64,000 nucleotides of DNA, taken from the NCBI RefSeq assembly GCF_017086445.1, contig NZ_CP070968.1:558001-622000 (forward strand). Direction: 5' to 3'. The notes below the pieces were generated by a model. The model was not told the origin of the DNA. It ran no database searches and worked only from the letters and a program-made list of their open reading frames with translations. Shown in pieces: positions 43,782 through 51,966 of the stretch. The stretch is from Brevundimonas fontaquae. GTDB lineage: Bacteria > Pseudomonadota > Alphaproteobacteria > Caulobacterales > Caulobacteraceae. How positions within the stretch are numbered: position 1 is the first letter of the stretch; each line of letters starts with the position of its first letter. The position numbers were made by a program, and so were the translations under genes.

Positions 43782-43870
43782 GTGCGCTCCAACCTGTCGC
43801 CGTCGGTCGCGGACCCGGGGAGCATCCAACCGGCTGCCCCCCTCACGACGCCTTCGTCCGGATCGTCTAG

Positions 43871-44785
43871 ATGCTGGACCTCGGCGATCTGGCGGTCTTC
43901 GCCAAGGTGGTGGAGACCGAGAGCTTCACACAGGCGGGCCGACTGCTCGGTCTGCCGAAATCGACGATCAGTCGGCGGATCGTCCGTCTCGAACGCCATC
44001 TGGGCGCCCAGCTGCTGAACCGCAGCACCCGATCGGTAAAGGTGACCGAGAACGGCGCCCTGTTCTTTGACTACTGTCTGCGATCCATGGGCGTTCTCCA
44101 GGACGGTGAGCGGGCGCTGCAGAGCCTGCAGAACGAGCCCCAGGGCGTGATCCGCATCGTGACGCCGCCCGTTCTCAGCCAGAGCCTTCTGGGCCCCCTG
44201 TTCGCGGAGTTCCTGCTCACCTATCCGGACGTGCATATGGTCAACACCGTCTCCGACGACGGCCTGACGGCTCTCCGAGATGCCTGTGACCTCGCCATCA
44301 CGGTGGGGCCACTGGCCGATTCCGGCTTGATCGCCACCAAGCTCGGCGAGACCGAATGCGGTGTCTTCGCCGCCCCCTCCTATGTGGAGCGGATGGGCGC
44401 GCCACAAAGCTATATCGAACTGACGCGTTTCGATCTGCTCGCCCACGGTCTGGCCGATCGTCGCCAGAAATGGAGCCTGTCGCGGGGTCGCGAAGAGGTC
44501 GCCATCGATTTCGGCCCCCGGTTCGTCTCCAGCGACATGCAACTTCTCCGGCAGGCGACGATTGCAGGCCTCGGTATCGCGCGCCTGCCGGCCTTCCTGT
44601 GCAAGCACGATCTGGCCGAGGGCCGGCTTGTCGAGATTCTGCCTGACTGGCGGACACCCGGTCTGGTGTTCTCCGCCGTCTTCAGCGACCCGCGCACCGT
44701 CCCGGCACGTGTTCGGACCCTGATCGATTTTCTCGTCGAGCGCATGCGGCCCCGCCTGTCCTGGGACATTCAGTCCTCCGCGTGA
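43871..44785 (+). CDS. LysR family regulator
   Basis: A 304-residue regulator of the CrgA/DhcR-like subgroup: MLDLGDLAVFAKVVETESFTQAGRLLGLPKSTISRRIVRLERHLGAQLLNRSTRSVKVTENG, followed by a substrate-binding domain beginning GVIRIVTPPVLSQSLLGPLFAEF. The gene is co-directional with the hybrid kinase and the glycerate-kinase genes and stands 121 bp upstream of the latter. It may control the glycerate-kinase/transporter pair. Confidence 0.88.
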   Translation: MLDLGDLAVFAKVVETESFTQAGRLLGLPKSTISRRIVRLERHLGAQLLNRSTRSVKVTENGALFFDYCLRSMGVLQDGERALQSLQNEPQGVIRIVTPPVLSQSLLGPLFAEFLLTYPDVHMVNTVSDDGLTALRDACDLAITVGPLADSGLIATKLGETECGVFAAPSYVERMGAPQSYIELTRFDLLAHGLADRRQKWSLSRGREEVAIDFGPRFVSSDMQLLRQATIAGLGIARLPAFLCKHDLAEGRLVEILPDWRTPGLVFSAVFSDPRTVPARVRTLIDFLVERMRPRLSWDIQSSA

Positions 44786-44906
44786 TGTTGCTTGGTGGGC
44801 AACAGTCTGTTCCGCGCGGGATGGCTTTCGCCCGCCTACGAAGTCGGGTGAGCAGGACGGAACGACGACGCTGAGGTGACCGTCGAGACCGGAGGGCAGC
44901 GACCAC

Positions 44907-46196
44907 ATGACCGATGATCCGAACGCTCCCCATCGGGCGGCCATGATCGATCTGTTCGCACGCGCCGTGATCGCGGTCTCGGCCGAGGCCGCCATGCCGG
45001 ATGAGCTTCCCGCCACCCCCTCAGGACGCACCGCGATCATCGCCCTGGGCAAGGCGGCGGTGCCGATGATGCGTGTCGCCCTGCGCCGATCATCGGGCCC
45101 CGTCACAGGACTGGTGGTCACCCGCTATGGACATCTCGATTCGGAGGCGTCGTTCGGCCCGGACATCGAGGTGATCGAAAGCGGCCATCCGGTCCCGGAC
45201 GACAAAAGCCTGGATGCGGCGAACCACGCCCTGCGACTCGCGACGGCGCTCAAGGCCCAGGACCGGTTGCTGCTTCTGCTGTCGGGCGGTGGTTCGGCCC
45301 TGGCCTCGGCGCCCGCGGGCGGAGTGTCGCTCGAGGACAAGCAGGCGGTCACGCGGAGCCTATTGCGATCGGGCGCGACCATCGCCGAAATCAATACGGT
45401 GCGAAAACACCTGTCGCGCTTCAAGGGCGGTCGTCTGGCCCAGGCCGCGGGTCCTGCCAAGGTCACGACCTGGATCATCTCGGACATCCCAGGCGACGAT
45501 CCCTCGTTCGTCGCCTCGGCGCCCACCGTCGCGGATCAAACCACGCTACAGACGGCACGCGACATCGTCGCCGAATACGGCGTCGCCGTTCCGCCCGCCG
45601 TGGATCAGGCGCTGCTCGATCCCGCCAACGAAACCCCGACCCCCGACAGTCTGGGCCTGGCAGGGGGCGAGGTCAGGATCATCGCGCGCGCACGCGATGC
45701 CCTGTCCGCCGCCGCCGAAGCAGCGGAGGCGAAAGGGTTTGTCATCACCAATCTCGGGGACCGGCTCCAGGCCGAGTCCCGGCATCTGGGGGCCAGCCAT
45801 GCGGGCCTCGCGCGCCGCCTGGCCAGCGATGGTCGACGGCGCGCGATCATTTCCGGTGGCGAGACGACCGTGACCGTCGTCAACCCCGAAGGTCGCGGCG
45901 GACGCAATCTCGAATATCTGCTGGGTCTGGCCATCGGTTTGGACGGCGCTCCGGGCATCTGCGCCCTGGCCTGCGACACCGACGGCATTGACGGCACCGA
46001 GGACGCCGCGGGAGGCGTGATCTTCCCCGACACCCTGGTCCGTGCGCGGGCCCTGGGACTGGATCCGGTCGAGCACCTGCGCACCAACCGCAGCCATGCC
46101 TTCTTTGAAGCTCTGGGGGACCTGGTCGTCACCGGTCCAACCCTGACCAACGTCAACGACTTCAGGGTGATCCTGATCGATGGACAGGAGGATTGA
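44907..46196 (+). CDS. Glycerate 2-kinase (MOFRL/DUF4147 family)
   Basis: A 429-residue kinase that phosphorylates D-glycerate to 2-phosphoglycerate, which enters lower glycolysis. IIALGKAAVPMM, VIESGHPVPDDKSLDAA, LLLLSGGGSALASAP and INTVRKHLSRFKGGRLA are characteristic of the DUF4147 N-terminal domain. The C-terminal MOFRL domain has GGETTVTVVNPEGRGGRNLEYLL and ACDTDGIDGTEDAAGG. Length is normal. The next gene starts 2 bp later and is an MFS transporter. The presence of a GH63 enzyme with likely glycosylglycerate substrate in this locus gives an internal source of glycerate. Confidence 0.92.
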   Translation: MTDDPNAPHRAAMIDLFARAVIAVSAEAAMPDELPATPSGRTAIIALGKAAVPMMRVALRRSSGPVTGLVVTRYGHLDSEASFGPDIEVIESGHPVPDDKSLDAANHALRLATALKAQDRLLLLLSGGGSALASAPAGGVSLEDKQAVTRSLLRSGATIAEINTVRKHLSRFKGGRLAQAAGPAKVTTWIISDIPGDDPSFVASAPTVADQTTLQTARDIVAEYGVAVPPAVDQALLDPANETPTPDSLGLAGGEVRIIARARDALSAAAEAAEAKGFVITNLGDRLQAESRHLGASHAGLARRLASDGRRRAIISGGETTVTVVNPEGRGGRNLEYLLGLAIGLDGAPGICALACDTDGIDGTEDAAGGVIFPDTLVRARALGLDPVEHLRTNRSHAFFEALGDLVVTGPTLTNVNDFRVILIDGQED

Positions 46197-46197
46197 C

Positions 46198-47463
46198 ATG
46201 ATGTCCGCCCCACACTCGTCTTCAAGACCTCCCGCCTCAGCCGCCTATCCGTGGCTGCTCATCGGGCTGCTCTGGGTCGCCTCTTTCCTCAACGCCGCAG
46301 ATCGCTCGATCCTGGTCGCGACCATGCCGGACATCCGCGCGGAGTTCGGCCTGGACGCGGGTCATCTGGCCCTGATCAATTCGGTGTTCTTCTGGGTCTA
46401 CGCCGTCGCCGCCTTCTTTTCGGGCCAGCTGGGGGATCGGACCCGACGCTCAAGGGTGATCGTCTATGGCCTGATGTTCTGGAGCGTGGCGACCGGTATG
46501 GTCTCGCTCACGACCGGGTTCGGCATGCTGCTGGCGACACGGGTTCTCGTCGCGGTCGGAGAGTCCGCCTACTATCCCAGCGCGACGGCCCTGATCGGCG
46601 ATTGGCACGGCAAGGCGACGCGCAGTCGCGCGCTCTCGCTTCATCAGACAGGCCTGTTCGCCGGGGCCGGCCTTGGGGCCCTAAGCGCGGGACTTCTGGC
46701 GGATCGGTTCGGCTGGCGCGCGCCCTTCGCCCTGTTCGCGGCCGCCGGCTTGGTCTACGCCTTCGTTCTTCTCTGGGCCCTGCGCGACAAGACGGTCGAG
46801 GCGCCGGTCGCTTCCGTTCAGAAGACGTCACAGGGAAGCCTGCGCGCCGTTCTCTCCAATCCCGCCGCTCTTGGTCTCTGCCTGGTCTTCTTCCTGGCCA
46901 ATGGAGCCTCGACCGGCCTGATGGTCTGGGCTCCGACCTTCGCCCACGACGCCTTGGGCCTCAATCTGACCGGGTCGGCCCTGATCGGATCGGCCACGAT
47001 CAATCTCGCGGGATTCCTGTCCGTCCCCCTCGGGGGGGTGCTGGGGGACGCCCTGGGGCGCCGCACCGGTTTCGGCCGCTTCTATGTCCTGGCGCTCGGG
47101 CTCGGGCTTGCGGGCCTGTTCCTGCTTCCCTTGCCGCTCGCCACCACGGCGACCACGGTCGGGCTTGTGCTTCTGGCCTCAAGCCTCGGCAAGGGCATCT
47201 TCGACGGATGTATCTATGCGGCCATGCACGACATCGCCGAACCGCGCGTAAGGGCGACCGCCGTCGGCACCATGACGATGGTCGGCTTCATCGGAGCCGG
47301 CCTCACGCCCCTGATGGTGGCCGCCCTGTCCGACCGGTTCGGCATGGCGGTCGGCCTCAGCGCGCTCGCCGGCCTCTATGGTCTCGCCGTCATCCTTTTG
47401 CTCCTGCTTCGCCGTCCGGCGCTGACTGCGATCGAGAAGAGTGCGGCATGGGATGTAGCCTGA
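46198..47463 (+). CDS. MFS transporter (glycerate or glycoside importer)
   Basis: A 421-residue inner-membrane transporter with about twelve segments. PWLLIGLLWVASFLNAADRSILVATMPDIRAEFGLDAG is a typical N-terminus. LATRVLVAVGESAYYPSATALIGDWHGKATRSRALSLHQ is the motif-rich loop. The ATG at 46198 follows AGGAGG by 6 nt; the next codon is also ATG. It starts 2 bp after the glycerate-kinase stop, so the two are co-transcribed. It may import glycerate or a glycosylglycerate. The substrate is inferred from linkage. Confidence 0.85.
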   Translation: MMSAPHSSSRPPASAAYPWLLIGLLWVASFLNAADRSILVATMPDIRAEFGLDAGHLALINSVFFWVYAVAAFFSGQLGDRTRRSRVIVYGLMFWSVATGMVSLTTGFGMLLATRVLVAVGESAYYPSATALIGDWHGKATRSRALSLHQTGLFAGAGLGALSAGLLADRFGWRAPFALFAAAGLVYAFVLLWALRDKTVEAPVASVQKTSQGSLRAVLSNPAALGLCLVFFLANGASTGLMVWAPTFAHDALGLNLTGSALIGSATINLAGFLSVPLGGVLGDALGRRTGFGRFYVLALGLGLAGLFLLPLPLATTATTVGLVLLASSLGKGIFDGCIYAAMHDIAEPRVRATAVGTMTMVGFIGAGLTPLMVAALSDRFGMAVGLSALAGLYGLAVILLLLLRRPALTAIEKSAAWDVA

Positions 47464-47491
47464 CCGGGTCTCGCCCGGACCCGAGGTCAGG
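47459..47491. terminator. Inverted repeat between convergent MFS and serine hydrolase genes
   Basis: An interrupted stem, CCTGACC-GGGTC with GACCC-GA-GGTCAGG, begins at the MFS stop and lies 7 bp before the stop of the minus-strand serine hydrolase. There is no clear U-tract, so its role as a terminator is probable rather than certain. Confidence 0.45.
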
Positions 47492-47497
47492 CCAGGC

Positions 47498-48733
47498 CTA
47501 ATCCACCGCTCCGCCATAGACGGCGTCGCGGACCTCGCCCGGAAAGGCGCCCGACATGCCTTCGAACGTGGTGTTCGTCAGGGCCACGACAGTCAGTCTG
47601 TGGACGGGATCGACGAACCAGCTGTGGCCATAGGCGCCGCCCCACTGGATCGTGCCTTTGGCTTGTGGTGTGTGCCCGACTTCGGGATCGTCGAGGACGG
47701 CCCAACCATAGCCGAAGCCCCAACCCGGTCCCTGGGTCTGGGCGCTCGGACCGATGTGGTCGGTCATCATGTCCGCGACCGTGGATGGTGCAAGGATTGG
47801 CCCACCGCCGGTGCGGACCGCTTCGAGGAAACGCACGATGTCGTCGGCCGTCCCGACCATCCCGCCACCACCCGACGGGTAGGATGACGGATCGAGGGCA
47901 CGACCGGGTGCGAAGCGGACCACTCCATCGCCCAGGGGCACGGCCATGCCGTCGGTGATCTCCTCCGGTTGCGGGGTTCCGTCCGCATAGGGGGTCGCAA
48001 GTCGCTCCGGCTCTCTGACGGAAAACCCGGTGTCCTCCATGCCGAGCGGACCTGTGACGGTTTCCGCCACGATCTCTGGAAGGCTTTTTCCCGAAGCTTT
48101 GGCGATCACGCCGCCCAGGACGTCGATCCCGAGCGAATAGCGCCATGAGGTCCCGGGCGGATAGACCAGCGGCGCCTGTTCCAGCCGTTTGAGATTCTCG
48201 GCGAGCCCGAGCCCGGGCTGATCAAGCCCGTCCGATACGTTCAATCGGTCATAGGCGCTGCCGGCGGGTTCGATGAAGCGATAGCTCAGGCCCGAACTGT
48301 GCGTCAGCAACTGGCGCAGGGTGATGACCGGCGTCGTCCCGTCCGGCATGTGTGGCTGAAAATCGGGCAGCCAGCGCGTCACAGGATCGTCCAGACTGAG
48401 GCGTCCCTCCTCGACCAGCCGCATCAGGGCCACCGAGACGATCGGCTTGGATATAGACGCCAGGCGAAAGATCGTGTCCGACCGCATCGGCGTTCTGGCG
48501 TCACGATCGGCGAACCCCGCTGCGCGCTGATAGACCACCGCGCCATCCTGCATCACCAGGACAACCGTCCCGACGATCCGCTTCTCGGCGATCGCACGGT
48601 CGATGACGGCGTCCAGGCGAGCCGTCGCCATGATACGAGCGGCTTGGCGCGTTTCAGTGGGGGCGATCTGGAGCACGGCCGCATAGGCGGGCGTCGCCAT
48701 CGCCAGGACGGCGCAAACGAGAGGCTGGAGCAC
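47498..48733 (-). CDS. Exported serine hydrolase (class C beta-lactamase-like)
   Basis: A 411-residue periplasmic protein with a short signal peptide (residues 1-18, ending PAYAA). The SxxK motif is SISK (Ser93 to Lys96) in RLASISKPIVSVAL, and the YxN-type motif appears as RYSLG in SWRYSLGIDVLGG. The late HxG-like motif region is WGGAYGHSWFVDP. The family covers esterases, D-aminopeptidases and beta-lactamases; nothing here decides which. It is divergent from a TetR gene with an imperfect inverted repeat between them, so it is probably regulated by that protein. Confidence 0.85.
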   Translation of the reverse strand: MLQPLVCAVLAMATPAYAAVLQIAPTETRQAARIMATARLDAVIDRAIAEKRIVGTVVLVMQDGAVVYQRAAGFADRDARTPMRSDTIFRLASISKPIVSVALMRLVEEGRLSLDDPVTRWLPDFQPHMPDGTTPVITLRQLLTHSSGLSYRFIEPAGSAYDRLNVSDGLDQPGLGLAENLKRLEQAPLVYPPGTSWRYSLGIDVLGGVIAKASGKSLPEIVAETVTGPLGMEDTGFSVREPERLATPYADGTPQPEEITDGMAVPLGDGVVRFAPGRALDPSSYPSGGGGMVGTADDIVRFLEAVRTGGGPILAPSTVADMMTDHIGPSAQTQGPGWGFGYGWAVLDDPEVGHTPQAKGTIQWGGAYGHSWFVDPVHRLTVVALTNTTFEGMSGAFPGEVRDAVYGGAVD

Positions 48734-48744
48734 GAGTAAAATCT

Positions 48745-48778
48745 CCCTATATCATAACGATCGATCCCGAATATGGGG
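48745..48778. promoter_or_regulatory. Imperfect inverted repeat, possible TetR site
   Basis: CCCTATAT (48745-48752) and ATATGGGG (48771-48778) form an 8-bp inverted repeat with one G:T position, spacer 18 bp. It lies in the 50-bp gap between the divergent serine hydrolase and TetR genes. Confidence 0.4.
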
Positions 48779-48783
48779 GCGAC

Positions 48784-49464
48784 TTGGACAATTCAAGAGC
48801 AATCGTTGTGATAAATGCCCCTCAAACAGCCAGAGCCAGAGGTCGCCCGAGGGCGTTCGCCCGGGACAAAGCCTTGTATGCGGCGGCTCTGACCTTCTGG
48901 AGGCTGGGTTATGAAGGGGCGTCGATCGTCGATCTGACCGCCGCAATGGGCATCACGGCACAGAGCCTTTATGCCGCGTTCGGGTCGAAGGCCGCCCTCT
49001 ACGAAGAGGCGCTCGACGCGTATCAGACGAGCATCGGAGCCTATACCGCGCGAGCGCTTGCCGAGGAACCGACGGCCATCGGCGCCTTTGTGCGCATCCT
49101 GACCGAGAGCGCCCTGGAGTTCACCCGGTCTGATCAGCCCAAGGGCTGCATGATCTCGACCGCCACCCTGGCCTGTGCCGAGGAGCACCGCCCACTGGCG
49201 CTGAAGGTTGCGGCGCTCCGTAGCGACACTTTGGCGGCATTCGAGGCTCGACTGGAGCGCGGTATCGTCCAGGGCGATCTGGAGCCGGATGCGGATACCG
49301 GTGCACTCGCGCGCTTCATGGGCGCGATCATCCAGGGCATGTCGGTCCAGGCCCAGGACGGCGCCAGCCAGTCGGATCTGATGCAGATTGTGCAGATCGC
49401 GCAGGCCGAACTGTCACGTCACGGCCATCGCGACCGGAAGGCGACGGTGCCCGTCATCACATGA
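48784..49464 (+). CDS. TetR/AcrR family regulator (ComR-like)
   Basis: A 226-residue repressor. The helix-turn-helix reads AFARDKALYAAALTFWRLGYEGASIVDLTAAMGITAQSLYAAFGSKAALYEEALDAY. The C-terminal part ends with ARFMGAIIQGMSVQAQDGASQSDL, which closely resembles the end of the TetR at 50226, so the two are paralogues. The start is TTG at 48784 or GTG at 48808; neither has a strong ribosome site. It probably controls the divergent serine hydrolase. Confidence 0.85.
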   Translation: MDNSRAIVVINAPQTARARGRPRAFARDKALYAAALTFWRLGYEGASIVDLTAAMGITAQSLYAAFGSKAALYEEALDAYQTSIGAYTARALAEEPTAIGAFVRILTESALEFTRSDQPKGCMISTATLACAEEHRPLALKVAALRSDTLAAFEARLERGIVQGDLEPDADTGALARFMGAIIQGMSVQAQDGASQSDLMQIVQIAQAELSRHGHRDRKATVPVIT

Positions 49465-49688
49465 TGATGTTCCGATCTGTGAGCGTTTCGGTTTACGCCG
49501 CCTCTCAGTCCGACGAAATCGGTTCCGCCTTGATTTCGGCGAATTCGAACCGGATATCTATTTCCTCGCATACGCAAGTTCATGCTCAAGATGATCTTCG
49601 TGCGTGGCTATCACCCTTACCGCGACGGCCAGAAAATCAGCTCAAAATTTGACCGAGCAGACCTGTGGAAACCGGGGGAGTATTTACT

Positions 49689-50096
49689 ATGGATAAGGCT
49701 CAATGCGCCTGTGGCTCTCTTGAAGTGCGTTCAAGCCAGCCACCGCAACTTACGGCAATCTGCCATTGCCTGGCGTGCCAGAAAAGGACGGGAGCGCCTT
49801 TCAGTGCCAACGCATTCTACTCTGTCGACTGTGTCACGATCTCCGGCCCCTCCACGGCATACGTTCGAACGGCAGACAGTGGTCGCAAGGTCCGAATGCA
49901 CTTTTGTCAAATATGCGGTTCGACCGTCTATTGGAGGGCTGAGGCGTCGCCCTCTGTCATCGGGATCGCCGTAGGCGCTTTCGCGGACCCGTCCTTCCCG
50001 GCGCCAACCTTGTCCGTCTTTGAGGAAACGAAACACGGGTGGGTGCAACTGGACGAGACGGTCGTTCACTTCCAAGGCCTGCCGACGGGTCAATAG
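49689..50096 (+). CDS. GFA family (glutathione-dependent formaldehyde-activating-like) zinc protein
   Basis: A 135-residue zinc-binding protein. The seven family cysteines are present: Cys6 and Cys8 (CACGS), Cys25, Cys27 and Cys30 (CHCLACQKRTG), and Cys73 and Cys76 (CQICGS). PFSANAFYSVDCV and GVAVGAFADPSFPAPTLSVFEETK-like segments follow the GFA fold. Only some members have been tied to formaldehyde; most are unassigned. The upstream 224 bp hold nothing recognisable. Confidence 0.85.
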   Translation: MDKAQCACGSLEVRSSQPPQLTAICHCLACQKRTGAPFSANAFYSVDCVTISGPSTAYVRTADSGRKVRMHFCQICGSTVYWRAEASPSVIGIAVGAFADPSFPAPTLSVFEETKHGWVQLDETVVHFQGLPTGQ

Positions 50097-50225
50097 TGAG
50101 CCGACACCGCCTGCATAGGCTCCAGATTTGTCCGTGCGCGTTGGTTCAAAAATCCGGAGGTCATAAGGGCCACTCGTCGCTATCCCGGATGAGATGCGAA
50201 GCCGGACGGCTGTTATGTCGACGGG

Positions 50226-50813
50226 TCAGAGCGCCCTCATCGCCATGTCCACGATGCCGACGAGCTCATCGCGCGAGGCTCCGTCCTGGGCCTGAAGCGA
50301 AAGTCCCTGGACGATCGTGGAATAGAATAATGCCAGTCTTCCGGTGTCGAGGTCAGTGGGGAGATCCCCGTCCAGAACGCCCCTATCCAGCCGTTCGCGG
50401 ATAAGCCGTGTCGTCTCGCGGCGCAGGGCACGCAGATCGTCGCGCAGAGATGCGTTCGAACTGGAAGCGTTGACCATGCCCAGACTGACCATACACCCGC
50501 CCGCTGTCGGACTGGCGAGAGCGACCTCCACACTGGCCAGCAGCATCGCCCTGATCGCGTCCCTGGTCAGAGGAGGCTCATGCAGGGCGGTCATACTGCC
50601 CGCCCCGGACGTCGACAGATAGAGGGCGATCGCCTCGCGATAGATCGCCGCCTTGGACTGGAACGCCGCGTAGAAACTCGGCGGGTTGATGCCCATCGCC
50701 GCTATGAGGTCGGCGAGCTGGGCGCCTTCATAACCCTTGGCCCAGAACACCCGCATGGCCTGTTCCAGAGCGGCCATCCGGTCGAAGCTCCGCGGTCTGC
50801 CTCTGACTGCCAC
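50226..50813 (-). CDS. TetR/AcrR family regulator (ComR-like)
   Basis: A 195-residue repressor, MAVRGRPRSFDRMAALEQAMRVFWAKGYEGAQLADLIAAMGINPPSFYAAFQSKAAIYREAI, with the C-terminal segment FYSTIVQGLSLQAQDGASRDELV. It is a paralogue of the TetR at 48784. It is divergent from the double NTF2-like gene, and two TGTA-N8-TACA repeats lie in the 100-bp gap between them. Confidence 0.88.
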   Translation of the reverse strand: MAVRGRPRSFDRMAALEQAMRVFWAKGYEGAQLADLIAAMGINPPSFYAAFQSKAAIYREAIALYLSTSGAGSMTALHEPPLTRDAIRAMLLASVEVALASPTAGGCMVSLGMVNASSSNASLRDDLRALRRETTRLIRERLDRGVLDGDLPTDLDTGRLALFYSTIVQGLSLQAQDGASRDELVGIVDMAMRAL

Positions 50814-50824
50814 GCATCACCTTT

Positions 50825-50891
50825 TGTATTCTCTGCTACACAATCTTGACGCAGCCTCGACGTCCGTGGGATATCTGTATGCAGGTTTACA
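50825..50891. promoter_or_regulatory. Two TGTA-N8-TACA repeats, probable TetR operators
   Basis: TGTA-N8-TACA occurs at 50825-50840 and 50876-50891, the first 12 nt from the TetR start and the second 22 nt before the NTF2-like gene. The centres are 51 bp apart, so each copy could control one of the two divergent promoters. Confidence 0.6.
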
Positions 50892-50913
50892 GAATTAGGA
50901 AAGGCCGCAAGCG

Positions 50914-51768
50914 ATGATCGGTCCCGTCACGGCAAAGCGCATTGGCATCATCCGCACCTATTTTAGGAAAGTGGACGGGCGCGACCCAAGCCTGTCCGAC
51001 CTGTTCACCGATGACGTGGAGTTCTTCTTTCCCAAGTTCGGAAGCGCGCATGGCAAGCCGGCATTGGCTCGTTTCGGCGAAGGTCTCCAGCGCCACCTGC
51101 GGAGCCTGGAGCACGACATCGCCGGGCTGAAGTTCACCGCTGCGGGCGACCGCATCGCCGTCGAGGGACGCGAACGGGGCGTCACAAGCGATGGGATATC
51201 ATGGCCCGACGGCGTGACCTCCGAGGGACGCTTCTGCAACCTGTTCGAGTTCGATGGCGACCTGATCTCCGGCCTGTCCATCTATGTCGATCCGGACTTC
51301 ACCGGCGCCGACACACGGCTCCTGCGCCAGTTCCAAGGCGAGGGTGCGGTGGATATGACGCCCAGATCGGTCGTCGAGCGCTATCTGGACGCGGTCTCCG
51401 ACTTCTACGCCAACCCCGAATACACAGAAGCATTGTCCGGCATCATGGCCTTGTTCTCCGAGGCAATCGACTGGAACATCGCCGGTAACACCGAGCGCGT
51501 GTCCTATATCGGCCCTCGTCGCGGCAAGGCCGAGGTGGCGGCCTTCTACCGTGAACTTCGCGAAGCCATCGAGCCCCTGAGATTCGAGGTTCGCACCATC
51601 CTGTCGGCGGACGACACCGTCGTCGTTCTCGGGGATCTCGCCTCCCGGGTGAAGGCCACGGGAAAGGTCATCGAAACCGAGTTTGCGTTCGATATCACCG
51701 TCCATGACGGACTGATCGCCCGCTACCGCATGCTTGAGGACAGCTACGCCGTTCAGCAGGCCGTCTGA
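50914..51768 (+). CDS. Protein with two tandem NTF2-like domains
   Basis: A 284-residue protein. Residues 1-130 (RIGIIRTYFRKVDGRDPSLSDLFTDDVEFFFPKFG...) and 143-284 (SVVERYLDAVSDFYANPEYTEALSGIMALFSEAIDWNIAGN...) each have the NTF2/SnoaL pattern of a leading helix pair and a sheet with a DxxW/F-type pocket. The two halves look like ordinary single-domain proteins fused head to tail. The divergent TetR gene and its paired operators suggest ligand-controlled expression. No substrate is known. Confidence 0.75.
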   Translation: MIGPVTAKRIGIIRTYFRKVDGRDPSLSDLFTDDVEFFFPKFGSAHGKPALARFGEGLQRHLRSLEHDIAGLKFTAAGDRIAVEGRERGVTSDGISWPDGVTSEGRFCNLFEFDGDLISGLSIYVDPDFTGADTRLLRQFQGEGAVDMTPRSVVERYLDAVSDFYANPEYTEALSGIMALFSEAIDWNIAGNTERVSYIGPRRGKAEVAAFYRELREAIEPLRFEVRTILSADDTVVVLGDLASRVKATGKVIETEFAFDITVHDGLIARYRMLEDSYAVQQAV

Positions 51769-51966
51769 ACGCATCAGGGCTGACGGCCAGGTCGTCTTTG
51801 GGGCCCTTCGTTGTGCGAGCTGGAACACAGTGTTCCTGATATCCGGCCTTCTGGAAATCCCTAGGTCATTTCAGGGTGAGGTCGTGACGCCGCCGTCTTC
51901 GGAACGGCGAGCGATGGCGAAGACCAGTTCACGACGAACACGGACGGACGCCCTTGGGAGGGGACC

